From: Lachnospiraceae bacterium UBA7205
GTDB taxonomy: Bacteria; Bacillota; Clostridia; Lachnospirales; Lachnospiraceae
Assembly (NCBI GenBank): GCA_002490665.1
Contig: DKUL01000049.1
Span: forward strand, 1-64,000
Direction of reading: 5' to 3'
DNA: 64,000 nt
Below the pieces are notes generated by a model. That model was not told the origin of the DNA. It saw only the letters and a program-made list of their open reading frames with translations, and searched no databases. Within the stretch, counting starts at the first letter, position 1; each line of letters opens with the position of its first letter. The position numbers were made by a program, and so were the translations under genes. Positions 40,277 through 48,889 of the stretch are shown here, in pieces.

Positions 40277-41605
40277 CTAATTGAATCTGTCATTTTCATC
40301 AAACAAATCCCCGCACTCCGGACAGAATTTCGGCGGGTGCGCGGGATCCTCCGGTTCCCATCCGCATTTGTCACATCTGTAGAGCGGCAGGCTCTCCGGT
40401 TTCTTTTTTCCGCATTCCTGACAGAACCTTCCCTTGTTCACCGTCCCGCAGCTACAGGTCCATCCGCCGTTGCCTGCCGGTTTCGGCGAACCGCATTCCG
40501 GACAGAACTTGCCTGTCGCCTGGGCGCCGCAGGAGCATTTCCATGCGCCGCCCTGCAGTGTCTGCTGTACTGGCGGACGCTGCTGCGGCGCCGCCTGCTG
40601 CTGTCCCATGGCAAACAGGTTCTGCGCATTCATGCCGCCGTTCATTGCCGCCATTCCCATGCCCATAAAACCGGTCATGGCGCCTGCGGTGTTGGATGCC
40701 GCTGCCCTCATGGCATCCGCCTGGGCGCCTGCCAGCGCCGCCCCCGCCATATTGGCATTTTGCAGGACAGCCGTCCGCTGGAGCTCCTTAATCATCTGGG
40801 CATCTTCCTCCGGCAGCGTCACCGAGCCAAGCGCGATGCTCACGACCTTGAGCCCGCGTAGCTCCCCCCACTTTGCGGAGAGCGCGGCATTCATCGCATC
40901 CTCAAGCTCCGCGTTGTGGGAAACAATCTGGTTCGGGCGCAGCTCCAGGTCGGAAAGCCTCCCAAACGCGGGCTGAAGCGCGCTGATAAACTCCGTCTTG
41001 AGCTGGCTGTCCAGCTCGCCGCGCTCATAATCCTGTTCCACATTGCCGCAGACATTGGCATAAAACAACAGCGGGTCAGCGGTTTTGTAGGAATAGACAC
41101 CCGAACAGCGCACGGAGACGTCGACATCCAGGCCAATCTTGGAATCCACCACGCGGAAGGGAATTGGATTTGGCGTCCCAAACTTATTGTCTACCAGCTC
41201 CTTCGTGTTAAAATAGTACACTCGCTGGTCCTTGCCTGTGTCACCCCCGAAGGCAAAGCGTTTGCCGACTGTCCGAAACGTCTCTTTCAGGCTGTCCCCA
41301 AGGCTTCCTGTAAAAATGCTTGGTTCCGTGGAAGTGTCATACCGGAACTCCCCCGGTTCCGCGCACACCTCCACCACTTTTCCCTGTTCCACGATAACCA
41401 TGCACTGACCGTCAGCCACGGCAATCACGCTTCCATTGGAAATAATATTGTCATTTCCCTTCGTGTTGGAAGAGCGGGAATTCGTGCGTTTCCTGCCTTT
41501 TGTCACCATGACGTCCTTATCCATTGCCTCACAGTAAAAAAATTCCTTCCACTGGTCGGCAAGCGTTCCGCCCAGCGCACCCATTCCGGCTTTTATCAGT
41601 CCCAT
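40277..41605 (-). CDS. SPFH-domain protein with zinc ribbons (YdjI-like)
   Basis: A 442-residue protein. The SPFH/virion-core-like domain occupies about 20-300, opening with KAGMGALGGTLADQWKEFFYCEAMD and including VRCSGVYSYKTADPLLF. A Gln/Ala/Met-rich linker follows (about 300-340). Three C-terminal zinc ribbons come next: CSCGAQATGKFCPECG, CSCGTVNKGRFCQECG and CDKCGWEPE...FCPECG. ATG at 41605 follows GAGGAG. It is the first gene of the SPFH, zinc-ribbon, TPM operon. In B. subtilis YdjI with YdjGH recruits PspA to the membrane; no PspA is seen here. An AgrA-like operator lies 87 bp upstream, so a LytTR regulator probably controls the operon. Confidence 0.88.
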   Translation of the reverse strand: MGLIKAGMGALGGTLADQWKEFFYCEAMDKDVMVTKGRKRTNSRSSNTKGNDNIISNGSVIAVADGQCMVIVEQGKVVEVCAEPGEFRYDTSTEPSIFTGSLGDSLKETFRTVGKRFAFGGDTGKDQRVYYFNTKELVDNKFGTPNPIPFRVVDSKIGLDVDVSVRCSGVYSYKTADPLLFYANVCGNVEQDYERGELDSQLKTEFISALQPAFGRLSDLELRPNQIVSHNAELEDAMNAALSAKWGELRGLKVVSIALGSVTLPEEDAQMIKELQRTAVLQNANMAGAALAGAQADAMRAAASNTAGAMTGFMGMGMAAMNGGMNAQNLFAMGQQQAAPQQRPPVQQTLQGGAWKCSCGAQATGKFCPECGSPKPAGNGGWTCSCGTVNKGRFCQECGKKKPESLPLYRCDKCGWEPEDPAHPPKFCPECGDLFDENDRFN

Positions 41606-41650
41606 AATAAAAACTCCTCTCTGTCAATTTCGGTATAACAATGATATTCC

Positions 41651-41719
41651 AGTATACAGTCCCCATATATCCTCGTGCCCGCTGCGACACGAATCGACCG
41701 AAATCAGCATTCAATCGAC
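41651..41719 (-). promoter_or_regulatory. LytTR-type operator and promoter of the SPFH operon (site A)
   Basis: AATCGAC occurs at 41692-41698 and 41713-41719, a direct repeat with exactly 21-bp period. On the minus strand 35 bp separate the repeat from TATACT (41656-41651), a good -10, while the -35 position is poor. This is the layout of an activator-dependent LytTR promoter. Two more copies are at 45888 and 51279. Confidence 0.75.
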
Positions 41720-41724
41720 CTCTC

Positions 41725-42993
41725 TCAGAGGGAAATGCGCAGAATGAACCAGCCGTTCTCAGCCAAAAAGGAACAGACACCGCCATACTGCTCCACAATG
41801 GTGCATATGCTGCGCACGCCGATGCCATGCCCGGGTCTGTCGGTGACTGGCATCCCGCTGTCAAACACAATGTCCCTGTCGCAGGAATTGATGACCTGCA
41901 AAAACATTTTTCCCTTTTTTTCATACACGGACACTTCAATTGTGCCATCCAGTCCTTTCTGTTTCATGTCAAGACAGGAATGCAGTGCGTTTTCCAGGGC
42001 ATTGGACAGCAGGACGCACAAGTCGCTTTCGGACACAGGGATAGTCCGTGAAACCACCGCCTTGACCTTAATCGAAACGCCGTGCTTTTTGGCACGTCCG
42101 GCAAATGCGGAAAATATCAGGTTTACCGTCTCATTTTCGCAGAATACCGTCACCTTGTTCGCCTCAATTTCCGAGCAAATCTGCCGGATATATGCCTGTG
42201 CCTGCCCAATCCTGTCATTTTCCATGCATGCCAGGAGAAACTGCATATGGTGGCGCATGTCATGCCGGTAAGCGCTGATTTTTTCCTGTGACTCCCGCAG
42301 CGCTTCAATTTCCCGAACCGCCTGCTCAACCTGCAGATTCAGGATGTCCTGTGTCTGTTCAAGCTGGCTGCGTATCTTCCATTCCTTTGACGTGTAGACA
42401 ACAAATATCAAATATGCCACGCTGCACACAAACGGCATAAACTCCACGGCGACCAGCACGCCCTCCAACAACAGGTCCGTATAGATGCGGGTCAGATAGT
42501 CAAAACCATAATACAGTGCGGGCACCAGTCCGAACTGGCACTGCACAGACCTTGCGTAGTGGGAGACAGCACGGACGGACGGCGCTGCAAAACGCAGCAA
42601 AATGATTAAAATCGGCAGTGTCATTGCAAGCTCTGTCACATTCTGCATTGCAGTACCGCCCGAAAATATGGCAACGATAAGCAGCGCAAGCCACCTCCGA
42701 AGCTGGCAGCAAAGATATGCGGTTAAGACCGATACAACAGACCACAGGCATTTTCCGCTGAGTGCACAAAGCACCACGGCAAGCGGGAAATGTGTGATAA
42801 GCGGATAAACATACGTAACCAGATTCGTGTCGATGAAAAAATAAATCATTGCCTGGAGGAGTAAAATGGCAGCCATGCTCCCTGCCGCGGCAAACGCCTT
42901 TTTCCGTGTCCAGCAGATGTCACAGAACGCCGCAGATAAAACCATTCCAAAAACCCCCACGGAAGTGAGGTTCAACAGGTAAATGCCGCTCAT
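41725..42993 (-). CDS. AgrC-like sensor histidine kinase (GHKL type)
   Basis: A 422-residue membrane kinase. Six or seven membrane helices fill the first 205 residues, then a coiled-coil linker, the phosphoacceptor motif YRHDMRHHMQF, the N box LLSNALENAL, and a G box in PGHGIGVRSI. This HPK10/AgrC-type core is normally paired with LytTR regulators, and the LytTR gene is directly upstream. The ATG at 42993 overlaps the regulator stop (ATGA), so they are coupled. A longer frame to 43056 is rejected. There is no agrD or agrB gene nearby; the signal is unknown. Confidence 0.88.
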   Translation of the reverse strand: MSGIYLLNLTSVGVFGMVLSAAFCDICWTRKKAFAAAGSMAAILLLQAMIYFFIDTNLVTYVYPLITHFPLAVVLCALSGKCLWSVVSVLTAYLCCQLRRWLALLIVAIFSGGTAMQNVTELAMTLPILIILLRFAAPSVRAVSHYARSVQCQFGLVPALYYGFDYLTRIYTDLLLEGVLVAVEFMPFVCSVAYLIFVVYTSKEWKIRSQLEQTQDILNLQVEQAVREIEALRESQEKISAYRHDMRHHMQFLLACMENDRIGQAQAYIRQICSEIEANKVTVFCENETVNLIFSAFAGRAKKHGVSIKVKAVVSRTIPVSESDLCVLLSNALENALHSCLDMKQKGLDGTIEVSVYEKKGKMFLQVINSCDRDIVFDSGMPVTDRPGHGIGVRSICTIVEQYGGVCSFLAENGWFILRISL

Positions 42994-43724
42994 GGCAGAA
43001 AAACCTGCTGTCTTTTGAATGCGTATGCGAGATATGTATTTTTGACCTCGGAGCACTTTCCATGCGGAATGGGTATCTCTGCAAGGTTGTCCATTTTGAC
43101 TGCCTTATAGGATATGCTCTGAATGTACTCCATGTTAATCAGGAATGAACGGTGCAGGCGCAGGAAATTTTCATATGGCGCCAGCTGTCCGCACAGCTCG
43201 TCCAGGCTTCCGGCGCTTTCCAGCAGCGTTCCGTTATCCATGTGAAACAGCAGTGTGCGTCCAATCACCTCGCAGTATTCCAGCCTGTCCAGATTAATGC
43301 GCGTGATTCCGCTTTTGCAGCGCAGAATCAGGCTGCATTCGCGCTCCTTTCCGCATGTGGAAAGGACAGAATCCATCAGCCGGAAAAAACTTTCCTCCCT
43401 GATTGGCTTCATCTGGTAAAAATATGCATCAACCGTGTAAGATTGGACTGCAAACTCGGAGGAGGATGTCAGGAAAATAATTTTCACCACAGTATCATAT
43501 TGCCGGATTTCCTTTGCCGCGCTGATGCCGTTCTCCCCAGGCATCATGACATCCAGAAACAGGACATCAAACCGAATTCCTTTTTCAATTGCCGCAAGCA
43601 GCTCCAAAGAGCTGTGAAAAGCCGTATATTCAATTTCCCGGTTCCGTTTTCCACAATACTGCCCGAGTAACGTACTCATTTCATCCAGCACGGACAAGTC
43701 ATCATCACAAAACGCTATCTTCAT
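42990..43724 (-). CDS. LytTR-family response regulator (AgrA-like)
   Basis: A 244-residue regulator from ATG 43724 (a GTG lies one codon upstream). The receiver has FCDDDLSV, phosphoacceptor in VLFLDVMMPGENG and the Lys in FYQMKPI. The LytTR DNA-binding domain (about 135-240) has LEYCEVIGRTLLFHM and LHRSFLINMEYIQS, both standard. The partner kinase follows with a 4-bp overlap. Candidate targets are the 21-bp direct-repeat sites in this window. One of these, GCGCGAA repeated at 43839 and 43860, lies directly before its own putative promoter. The ribosome binding site (AAGGTATGG) is mediocre. Confidence 0.9.
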   Translation of the reverse strand: MKIAFCDDDLSVLDEMSTLLGQYCGKRNREIEYTAFHSSLELLAAIEKGIRFDVLFLDVMMPGENGISAAKEIRQYDTVVKIIFLTSSSEFAVQSYTVDAYFYQMKPIREESFFRLMDSVLSTCGKERECSLILRCKSGITRINLDRLEYCEVIGRTLLFHMDNGTLLESAGSLDELCGQLAPYENFLRLHRSFLINMEYIQSISYKAVKMDNLAEIPIPHGKCSEVKNTYLAYAFKRQQVFLP

Positions 43725-43763
43725 CACAAAACCATACCTTTTATATCCAAAAAACGACAGTGC

Positions 43764-43792
43764 TTGACATCATATTTTAAACTGACTAAAAT
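43764..43792 (+). promoter_or_regulatory. Promoter of the secreted anchored protein gene
   Basis: TTGACA at 43764-43769 and TAAAAT at 43787-43792 with a 17-bp spacer. This gives an untranslated leader of about 130 bases before the ATG at 43932. Confidence 0.65.
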
Positions 43793-43838
43793 AATATGCT
43801 ATAAATATATCAGAAACCAGATGTCAGAACCGTCAATG

Positions 43839-43866
43839 GCGCGAAATGCTGCCCAAACTGCGCGAA
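43839..43866. promoter_or_regulatory. Second class of 21-bp direct repeat, candidate LytTR operator (site D)
   Basis: GCGCGAA at 43839-43845 and 43860-43866 is a direct repeat with the same 21-bp period as the AATCGAC sites but a different sequence. On the minus strand it abuts TTGACG (43836-43831), a possible -35 for the AgrA-like regulator gene. It is also about 40 bp downstream of the plus-strand transcription start. Autoregulation is a reasonable guess. Confidence 0.45.
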
Positions 43867-43931
43867 CGGTAAACAGTTCCCGCGCCGGACGGGCAGACTG
43901 ACAGGAAAATCATGCAAAACGGAGTATCTTT

Positions 43932-45869
43932 ATGAAAATGCCACAAAAACTTATCGCAGTGTCCGCTGCGCTACTCATCATGTCCGCCCGGCTTCCGGCA
44001 TTTACAGTGTATGCGAACGAAATTGAGGAGGAAGAAGTCCTTTCGCTTCCTGACCCTGATGAAAATCCGTCGCAGGAGACGACTGCGGACGAAGAAACGT
44101 CCTGCACGCCCGCCGAGGATATGCTGCCGGAGGAAACCACGGCGGTGGAGACCGAATGTTCTCTTCCACATGGCACGGAGCAGACACAGGAAATGGAAGC
44201 AGAGACAGAGACGCAATCCGACATGACCGTTCCGGATGAAGCGCCAATGTTTACTGCCCATATCGAGTACTCATCGCAAGGGTACTGCGTAAAAGGTTCC
44301 TTTTCCGACTTTACGCCTGACCTCTGCCATATCCGGCCGCTCTACTCGCTTGATGAAAAAAAATGGCAGGATGGCATCGTGGAATGGGATTTGCGGGGAC
44401 CTGAAAACCAAATTTGTCTCTATGACAGCCATGAGCCGCTCAAAAGCTACCTTTCCGGCACATGTGACCGTTTCTTCCTGAAGCTGCGGCTCACCATGAA
44501 AAACGGGCTTACATATGAAACCCAGACGGCAGTCATCGACCGTGGGGAACCGCAGCCGATTCCCGAAAACGTCACCCCCGCTGCCATATTTGCCCCCTCC
44601 ATTCGCCTTATTGACAGGAATCCGTTTCGCGTCTATGGGAAATACCAGATTACCGTGCGTGCCAATTCCTCCGCGAAGGATGCTGCTGCCCATTTACCGG
44701 ACACGCTTCCGGTCGAAGTCCAGCTTCCGCTACAAAATGACGTCAGCCATACCGCAATCTGTGCGGTAGACTGTCCCGTCTCATGGAAACCCCTGTCCGT
44801 CACACTGCCCGCGGCTGGCGAGAGCGTAACTGTTCCGGATGCTGCCAACGAGCTTGTAATCCCCGCGGGCACCCTGCTGAAAACGCCGCTTGGCATTTTC
44901 CGGCTGGATGAACCGCTTCCTGTTGAGCAGGACAATATCCATACCGACGAAGTGCGGCTGGTTTTAAATGCCGTATCGGAGGACGGCAACCCCACAGGCG
45001 TACTGGCAGCAACCAAAAATCTGCTGGAACTTTCCTTTCATCTGAAACCCACAGGCGCTGCCGCCATCCAGGCATACACACTTACAAAAGGTGACTCAAA
45101 ATGGAAGGAAATCCACGGACACGCATTGTCAGAAGCAGTCAACGCCCAGCCCTCCACCGCAAACAGTGGCTATGCGGCTGTACTGGACAGCAGTCAGGAG
45201 CCATACCGTTCCTATCAGGCGGCAGTGGAAGCCGGAAATGACCCTGTGCCATTCTTTATCGGCCTGAAAATAAAGGGCGGCGTCTACGACGGACGGCAGC
45301 TTGTCCTCGCATGGCCGGCTGATTATGACCTGCCCCCTGCCCTGCCCGAAGTCGGCGGATCCGGCGGCAATCACGGAAATGCCGGATCGGACAACAAGGA
45401 TGACGGTACTGACGAGGGACAGCGCCCGAGCCTTCCACAAAATCCGGAACGTGAACCCGATGCGGCATCCAGGACCGATTTGCCACCAAATTCGGCGCCC
45501 CTGCAAGATTTAGCATTAAACCAGGATGTGGCAGCTGCCACTGAACCGTACACAGATGAAGCCGCCACGGCGACGCCCGCGTCAGTACAGACCACGACGG
45601 ACAACATGACAGCGGAACCATCCACCGCCGCAGGCTCCATCACAAACACGGAACCAGACATTCCGACAAAAACCGTCATACAGCCAGCTCCTTCCACCAA
45701 AGCCAAGGTATCCTCCGTCACGTCCCCGCCTGACAAAAACACCGGAACGGACTCGCCGGAAAAACCCATCCGCAATTCAAAAAATAGCGGGAATTACCTC
45801 CCCCTGGCGCTGGCTGCCGCAGCAGTCGCCTATCTTGTTTTGTCCATTCGCAGGACGAATAAAAAATAA
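43932..45869 (+). CDS. Secreted, membrane-anchored protein of unknown function
   Basis: A 645-residue protein. Signal peptide (about 1-28, ending VYA-N), Glu/Thr-rich linker (30-98), and a structured region (100-460) with paired beta-rich blocks such as SSQGYCVKGSFSDF and DRNPFRVYGKYQITVRA. A long Pro/Thr/Asp/Asn-rich stalk follows (460-615), then a single C-terminal helix with a basic end (NYLPLALAAAAVAYLVLS then IRRTNKK). The tail resembles a sortase-sorted end but lacks LPXTG. The protein is probably displayed on the outer surface by the membrane helix. ATG at 43932 follows ACGGAG. It diverges from the AgrA/AgrC-like pair, which suggests it is regulated by it. I do not recognise the ectodomain. 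Confidence 0.75.
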   Translation: MKMPQKLIAVSAALLIMSARLPAFTVYANEIEEEEVLSLPDPDENPSQETTADEETSCTPAEDMLPEETTAVETECSLPHGTEQTQEMEAETETQSDMTVPDEAPMFTAHIEYSSQGYCVKGSFSDFTPDLCHIRPLYSLDEKKWQDGIVEWDLRGPENQICLYDSHEPLKSYLSGTCDRFFLKLRLTMKNGLTYETQTAVIDRGEPQPIPENVTPAAIFAPSIRLIDRNPFRVYGKYQITVRANSSAKDAAAHLPDTLPVEVQLPLQNDVSHTAICAVDCPVSWKPLSVTLPAAGESVTVPDAANELVIPAGTLLKTPLGIFRLDEPLPVEQDNIHTDEVRLVLNAVSEDGNPTGVLAATKNLLELSFHLKPTGAAAIQAYTLTKGDSKWKEIHGHALSEAVNAQPSTANSGYAAVLDSSQEPYRSYQAAVEAGNDPVPFFIGLKIKGGVYDGRQLVLAWPADYDLPPALPEVGGSGGNHGNAGSDNKDDGTDEGQRPSLPQNPEREPDAASRTDLPPNSAPLQDLALNQDVAAATEPYTDEAATATPASVQTTTDNMTAEPSTAAGSITNTEPDIPTKTVIQPAPSTKAKVSSVTSPPDKNTGTDSPEKPIRNSKNSGNYLPLALAAAAVAYLVLSIRRTNKK

Positions 45870-45887
45870 GGGACTGCCCCAAATATT

Positions 45888-45956
45888 GTCGGTTCAATGC
45901 AATTTTAGGTCGATTCATGACAGAACTGTCCTTTTTGAAAATTTCTTTTGTACAGT
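45888..45956 (+). promoter_or_regulatory. LytTR-type operator and promoter of the LysM gene (site B)
   Basis: GTCGGTT (45888-45894) and GTCGATT (45909-45915) are a direct repeat with 21-bp period, the reverse-complement form of AATCGAC. TACAGT at 45951-45956 is the likely -10, again 35 bp beyond the repeat as at site A. The site faces the LysM gene in the same orientation as sites A and C face theirs. Confidence 0.7.
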
Positions 45957-45969
45957 TAAGGGTGAAAGC

Positions 45970-46003
45970 ATAGTGAACCAAAATATTATTTGCGTTTACT
46001 ATA
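45970..46003. repeat. Short copy of the TATAGTAAAC/GTTTACTATA hairpin element
   Basis: The arm ATAGTGAAC pairs with GTTTACTAT (one mismatch). The 24 bases from 45981 to 46004 are identical to 6753-6776, the right end of the 125-bp element. It lies in the leader of the LysM gene, 18 bases before AAGGAGG. Confidence 0.6.
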
Positions 46004-46035
46004 TACTCAATATACTATTTAAGGAGGATTTTGAC

Positions 46036-46779
46036 ATGAAAGCCAAAAAAGTAATGAAGAGCTTACTGGCAGCCACACTTGCGGTCACAATGGCTGTAAC
46101 GCCCGCATCATTTGTCAGGGCTGAGGAAGCACAGCGTACTTATACTGTTGAGAAAAACGACAATTTAAGTAAGATATCCAAAAAGCTATTTGGCAGTGAA
46201 AAGTTCTGGAGGGACATTTACAATGCCAATTCTGCGGTCGTGAAAGACAACTATCTCATTTACGCAGGACAGGTACTGACAATTCCTGCCATTAACAGCA
46301 GCACTCCGGCTGTCACAGCTCCCGCTGCACCAGCTGCAACCACGCCCGCAGCTCCGGCTGCAACTACTCCAGCTGCAACCACACCCGCGGCTCCCGCAAC
46401 AGAAGGACAGCAGTATACCCTGGATTACAACACAATTGCCGCATGGGTTGACGGCGGATTTATCGGAGTGGACGCTTCCGGCTCCCCGGTTGTCATGGCA
46501 GTTAACGCTTCCACTGATTATGCGGTTCTTATCTTCTGCGACAACAGCGATATGACTGCTGCCAGCTTTGTCGGACCGCTTACGGAAACAGACACACTGG
46601 CTACCATTACCGACGAGGCAAACGGCCTGGCCCTGACCTTCGGCGTCACGCAGCTTAGCGAGACATCCATTGCGCTTGACATGGGTGAAATCGGAACTGC
46701 AACCATTACTGCCGCTGCCAAAGAAGATTTATTAAAAGTACTGAAAATCGCAATTGAAAATTACAAGCACATTGCGTAA
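46036..46779 (+). CDS. Secreted LysM-domain protein
   Basis: A 247-residue exported protein. Signal peptide about 1-30 (VRA-E), LysM domain about 34-81 (RTYTVEKNDNLSKISKKLFG ... YAGQVLTIP), a Pro/Ala/Thr-rich spacer with repeated AAPAATTPA units (about 90-123), and a C-terminal beta-rich domain of about 120 residues that I do not recognise. LysM binds peptidoglycan, so the protein should be wall-associated. ATG at 46036 follows AAGGAGG; an upstream extension is not credible. It is preceded by LytTR site B and by a copy of the hairpin repeat, so its expression is probably controlled by one of the two nearby LytTR regulators. Confidence 0.85.
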   Translation: MKAKKVMKSLLAATLAVTMAVTPASFVRAEEAQRTYTVEKNDNLSKISKKLFGSEKFWRDIYNANSAVVKDNYLIYAGQVLTIPAINSSTPAVTAPAAPAATTPAAPAATTPAATTPAAPATEGQQYTLDYNTIAAWVDGGFIGVDASGSPVVMAVNASTDYAVLIFCDNSDMTAASFVGPLTETDTLATITDEANGLALTFGVTQLSETSIALDMGEIGTATITAAAKEDLLKVLKIAIENYKHIA

Positions 46780-46861
46780 CTTATGGTTTTAAATTTACCT
46801 CCCATTGCGCACAGCCCTGCGCCATTATGGCATGCACCCTCTGCATAAGGCTGGGCGCGAC

Positions 46862-46911
46862 AAAAACCACCGTAACGGTTCAGCTCCGGCTTCCTGTTAC
46901 AGTGGTTTTTA
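46862..46911. terminator. Terminator between LysM gene and kinase gene
   Basis: AAAAACCACCGTAAC and GTTACAGTGGTTTTT form a 15-bp stem with one G-T pair. It ends in T-runs on both strands, so it can serve both convergent genes. Confidence 0.85.
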
Positions 46912-46949
46912 TTATGCACAGTCCCATGCACACGGACATCCGCATCCGG

Positions 46950-48878
46950 TCATCCGTGCGCCTGCGGAAATTCCATGGTAAATTTTGTTCCCCTGCCCAC
47001 GGCGGACTCGGCGCTGATGGTGCCCCCCATCTCCGTCACAATGCTGTGGACAATATACAGTCCCAGTCCGGTTCCGTTTTCCCTGTTGTTTGTGCCCACA
47101 TAAAAACGACGGAAAACATAGGGCAGCTCTTCTTCCGGGATGCCGCACCCGGTGTCCGCCACACTCACACGGATTTTTTCCCCCTCCATCCCTGCGGATA
47201 CAACAATGCTGCCGTTTGGGGGCGTCGCCCGGAGTGCATTGTATATCAGGTTCTCAAAAAGTATGTCAAGCTTTTCCGGCTGCGCCATCAAAAAGGCATC
47301 CTGCGGTGGCGGTTCCACAATAAAATATACCGACTGCACTTCCGCCTCCCCATGGTGGGCGGCATATATTTCCGAAAGCAGCTCCTTTACCGACACCAAG
47401 ACACGCTCCCCCTCTATCCTGTCCAGCGCATTCATGGTGGAAAGCCCCTGGAGCCTGCGCGCCATTTCCCACTGCTTGGCTTCCGCCTGGTCAAGATAAT
47501 GCCGCAGCTCCGTGTCCACTCCCACGCCGCTTTTGCGAATCGCCTCAATAAATGCCTGCGTGGCAAACACCGGCGCCTTCAGGTCATGCGCCATGTCTGA
47601 GAAAAATGCCTTGCGCTCATTCAACAGCTGCGTGACCTCCTCCGTGCGCCTTCTCACCTCTTCTTCCAGATGGTTCGTAAGCGCGTCGTTTTCCCGCAGA
47701 ATACGACGGCTGCGCGACACCATCATGTCCCCAAACAGCAGCACCAGCAAAATCCCGCACCACTCAAACTGCCAGAAAAAGCGGATTGGCTCAAAGCGGT
47801 TGGAAAAAATAAGGTTGACAAGCATCCCTGCGCCAAATACAAGACAGGCAGACAGCGTCCAGCGGCTTTCCCAGCCCTGTGCCGTCCCACTCCGCGCAGC
47901 GAAAAACACAGCCACACAGAAAGTAAAAACATAATAGAAATCTGTCAGCTTTGCATGGACAAAGACCGCCCACGGCAGCACCGGAATAAGCAGCACCAGC
48001 GCCAACAGACATAGCGGCAGCGCAAGCAAAACGACCCGCAGCCATCTCCATGCCTTGCCGCAGGCGACACCGGATGCCAGAGCCATGAGCTTCACCACGC
48101 AGAAGCACAGTCCGTACAGTGCCAAGCCCTGAGCCAGAAACCAGTATTGCACCACAGGCAGGCAATAAAAAGCAGAAAAAAGAAAGACAAAATGACGGCA
48201 CATATAAAATGCATAGCAACAGCACAGCAGTGCAAACCATCGGGCGAGACTCCCTCCTGTCCGCCACAGGCAGAGCGTAAATACCGCCAGCGTCAATGGC
48301 AGCAATAAGGCAAGCGCATAGGCAAAATTCTGCACGCTGTTTACCCGCAGGAGTGTCTCGACAGTGCCAAGCGCAGGGGGAAAATACATCCCGCTATAGT
48401 ACCCCTGTTCCGACGAGGTCTCCACTTCCAGCACGTGATCCCCCGGTGTCAGCAGGAACACAGCCCGCCCGCTGCCGATTCCCCGGGCAATCCGGTTTCC
48501 GTCCAGAAAAATGGCAAATTCCGAGGACAGCTGCCAAAAATCCGTTTCCACAATCCGGGACGCCCCGTCATAGCGGAGCGTGAGCTGGTAATGCGCCTTT
48601 CCATGCGGTGATACTGACAAATCCCCACGCTGAAGATTGGAAAATTCGCCAATCCAGACAGGCTTTTGTGTGACGCGTCCATCTGTGAGCAGCCAGCCAT
48701 CAATTAAAAAAACGGGATTCCCCTCCTCCAGGTTCTCTTCCTCCAGCTGTATGATGCCCGACTTTCCATAGGGAGGCGGCGACTGGTACTTGTTGTCCCG
48801 GTAAAAAAGCAACGCAAAAAAGACTGCCAGCGCAGTCAGCATAACAAACAGATGCCGCCAGACTTTCTGCTGCCCCAT
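46950..48878 (-). CDS. 7TM-type sensor histidine kinase (HisKA class)
   Basis: A 642-residue kinase. A first helix (about 9-26) is followed by an extracytoplasmic domain (30-190), six or seven further helices (about 190-395) as in 7TMR-DISM receptors, and a coiled coil. The HisKA domain has FFSDMAHDLKAPVF, and the ATPase has ENLIYNALRATP (N box), VADTGCGIPEEEL and GTGLGLYIVHSI. The complete core indicates an active kinase. ATG at 48878 follows TAGGAGGTAGG. It lies 11 bp downstream of the double response regulator, which is thus its presumed partner. The OmpR-like half is the expected phosphate acceptor for a HisKA kinase. Confidence 0.9.
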   Translation of the reverse strand: MGQQKVWRHLFVMLTALAVFFALLFYRDNKYQSPPPYGKSGIIQLEEENLEEGNPVFLIDGWLLTDGRVTQKPVWIGEFSNLQRGDLSVSPHGKAHYQLTLRYDGASRIVETDFWQLSSEFAIFLDGNRIARGIGSGRAVFLLTPGDHVLEVETSSEQGYYSGMYFPPALGTVETLLRVNSVQNFAYALALLLPLTLAVFTLCLWRTGGSLARWFALLCCCYAFYMCRHFVFLFSAFYCLPVVQYWFLAQGLALYGLCFCVVKLMALASGVACGKAWRWLRVVLLALPLCLLALVLLIPVLPWAVFVHAKLTDFYYVFTFCVAVFFAARSGTAQGWESRWTLSACLVFGAGMLVNLIFSNRFEPIRFFWQFEWCGILLVLLFGDMMVSRSRRILRENDALTNHLEEEVRRRTEEVTQLLNERKAFFSDMAHDLKAPVFATQAFIEAIRKSGVGVDTELRHYLDQAEAKQWEMARRLQGLSTMNALDRIEGERVLVSVKELLSEIYAAHHGEAEVQSVYFIVEPPPQDAFLMAQPEKLDILFENLIYNALRATPPNGSIVVSAGMEGEKIRVSVADTGCGIPEEELPYVFRRFYVGTNNRENGTGLGLYIVHSIVTEMGGTISAESAVGRGTKFTMEFPQAHG

Positions 48879-48889
48879 ATGCCTACCTC

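Noticed and set aside
39383..40861. 492-codon plus-strand frame
   Set aside because: Antisense across two well-supported genes (zinc-ribbon and SPFH) and without recognisable domains.
43932..45869. LPXTG sortase anchor in the secreted protein
   Set aside because: The C-terminal helix and basic tail are present but the residues before it read SKNSGNY, without LPXTG or a near variant.
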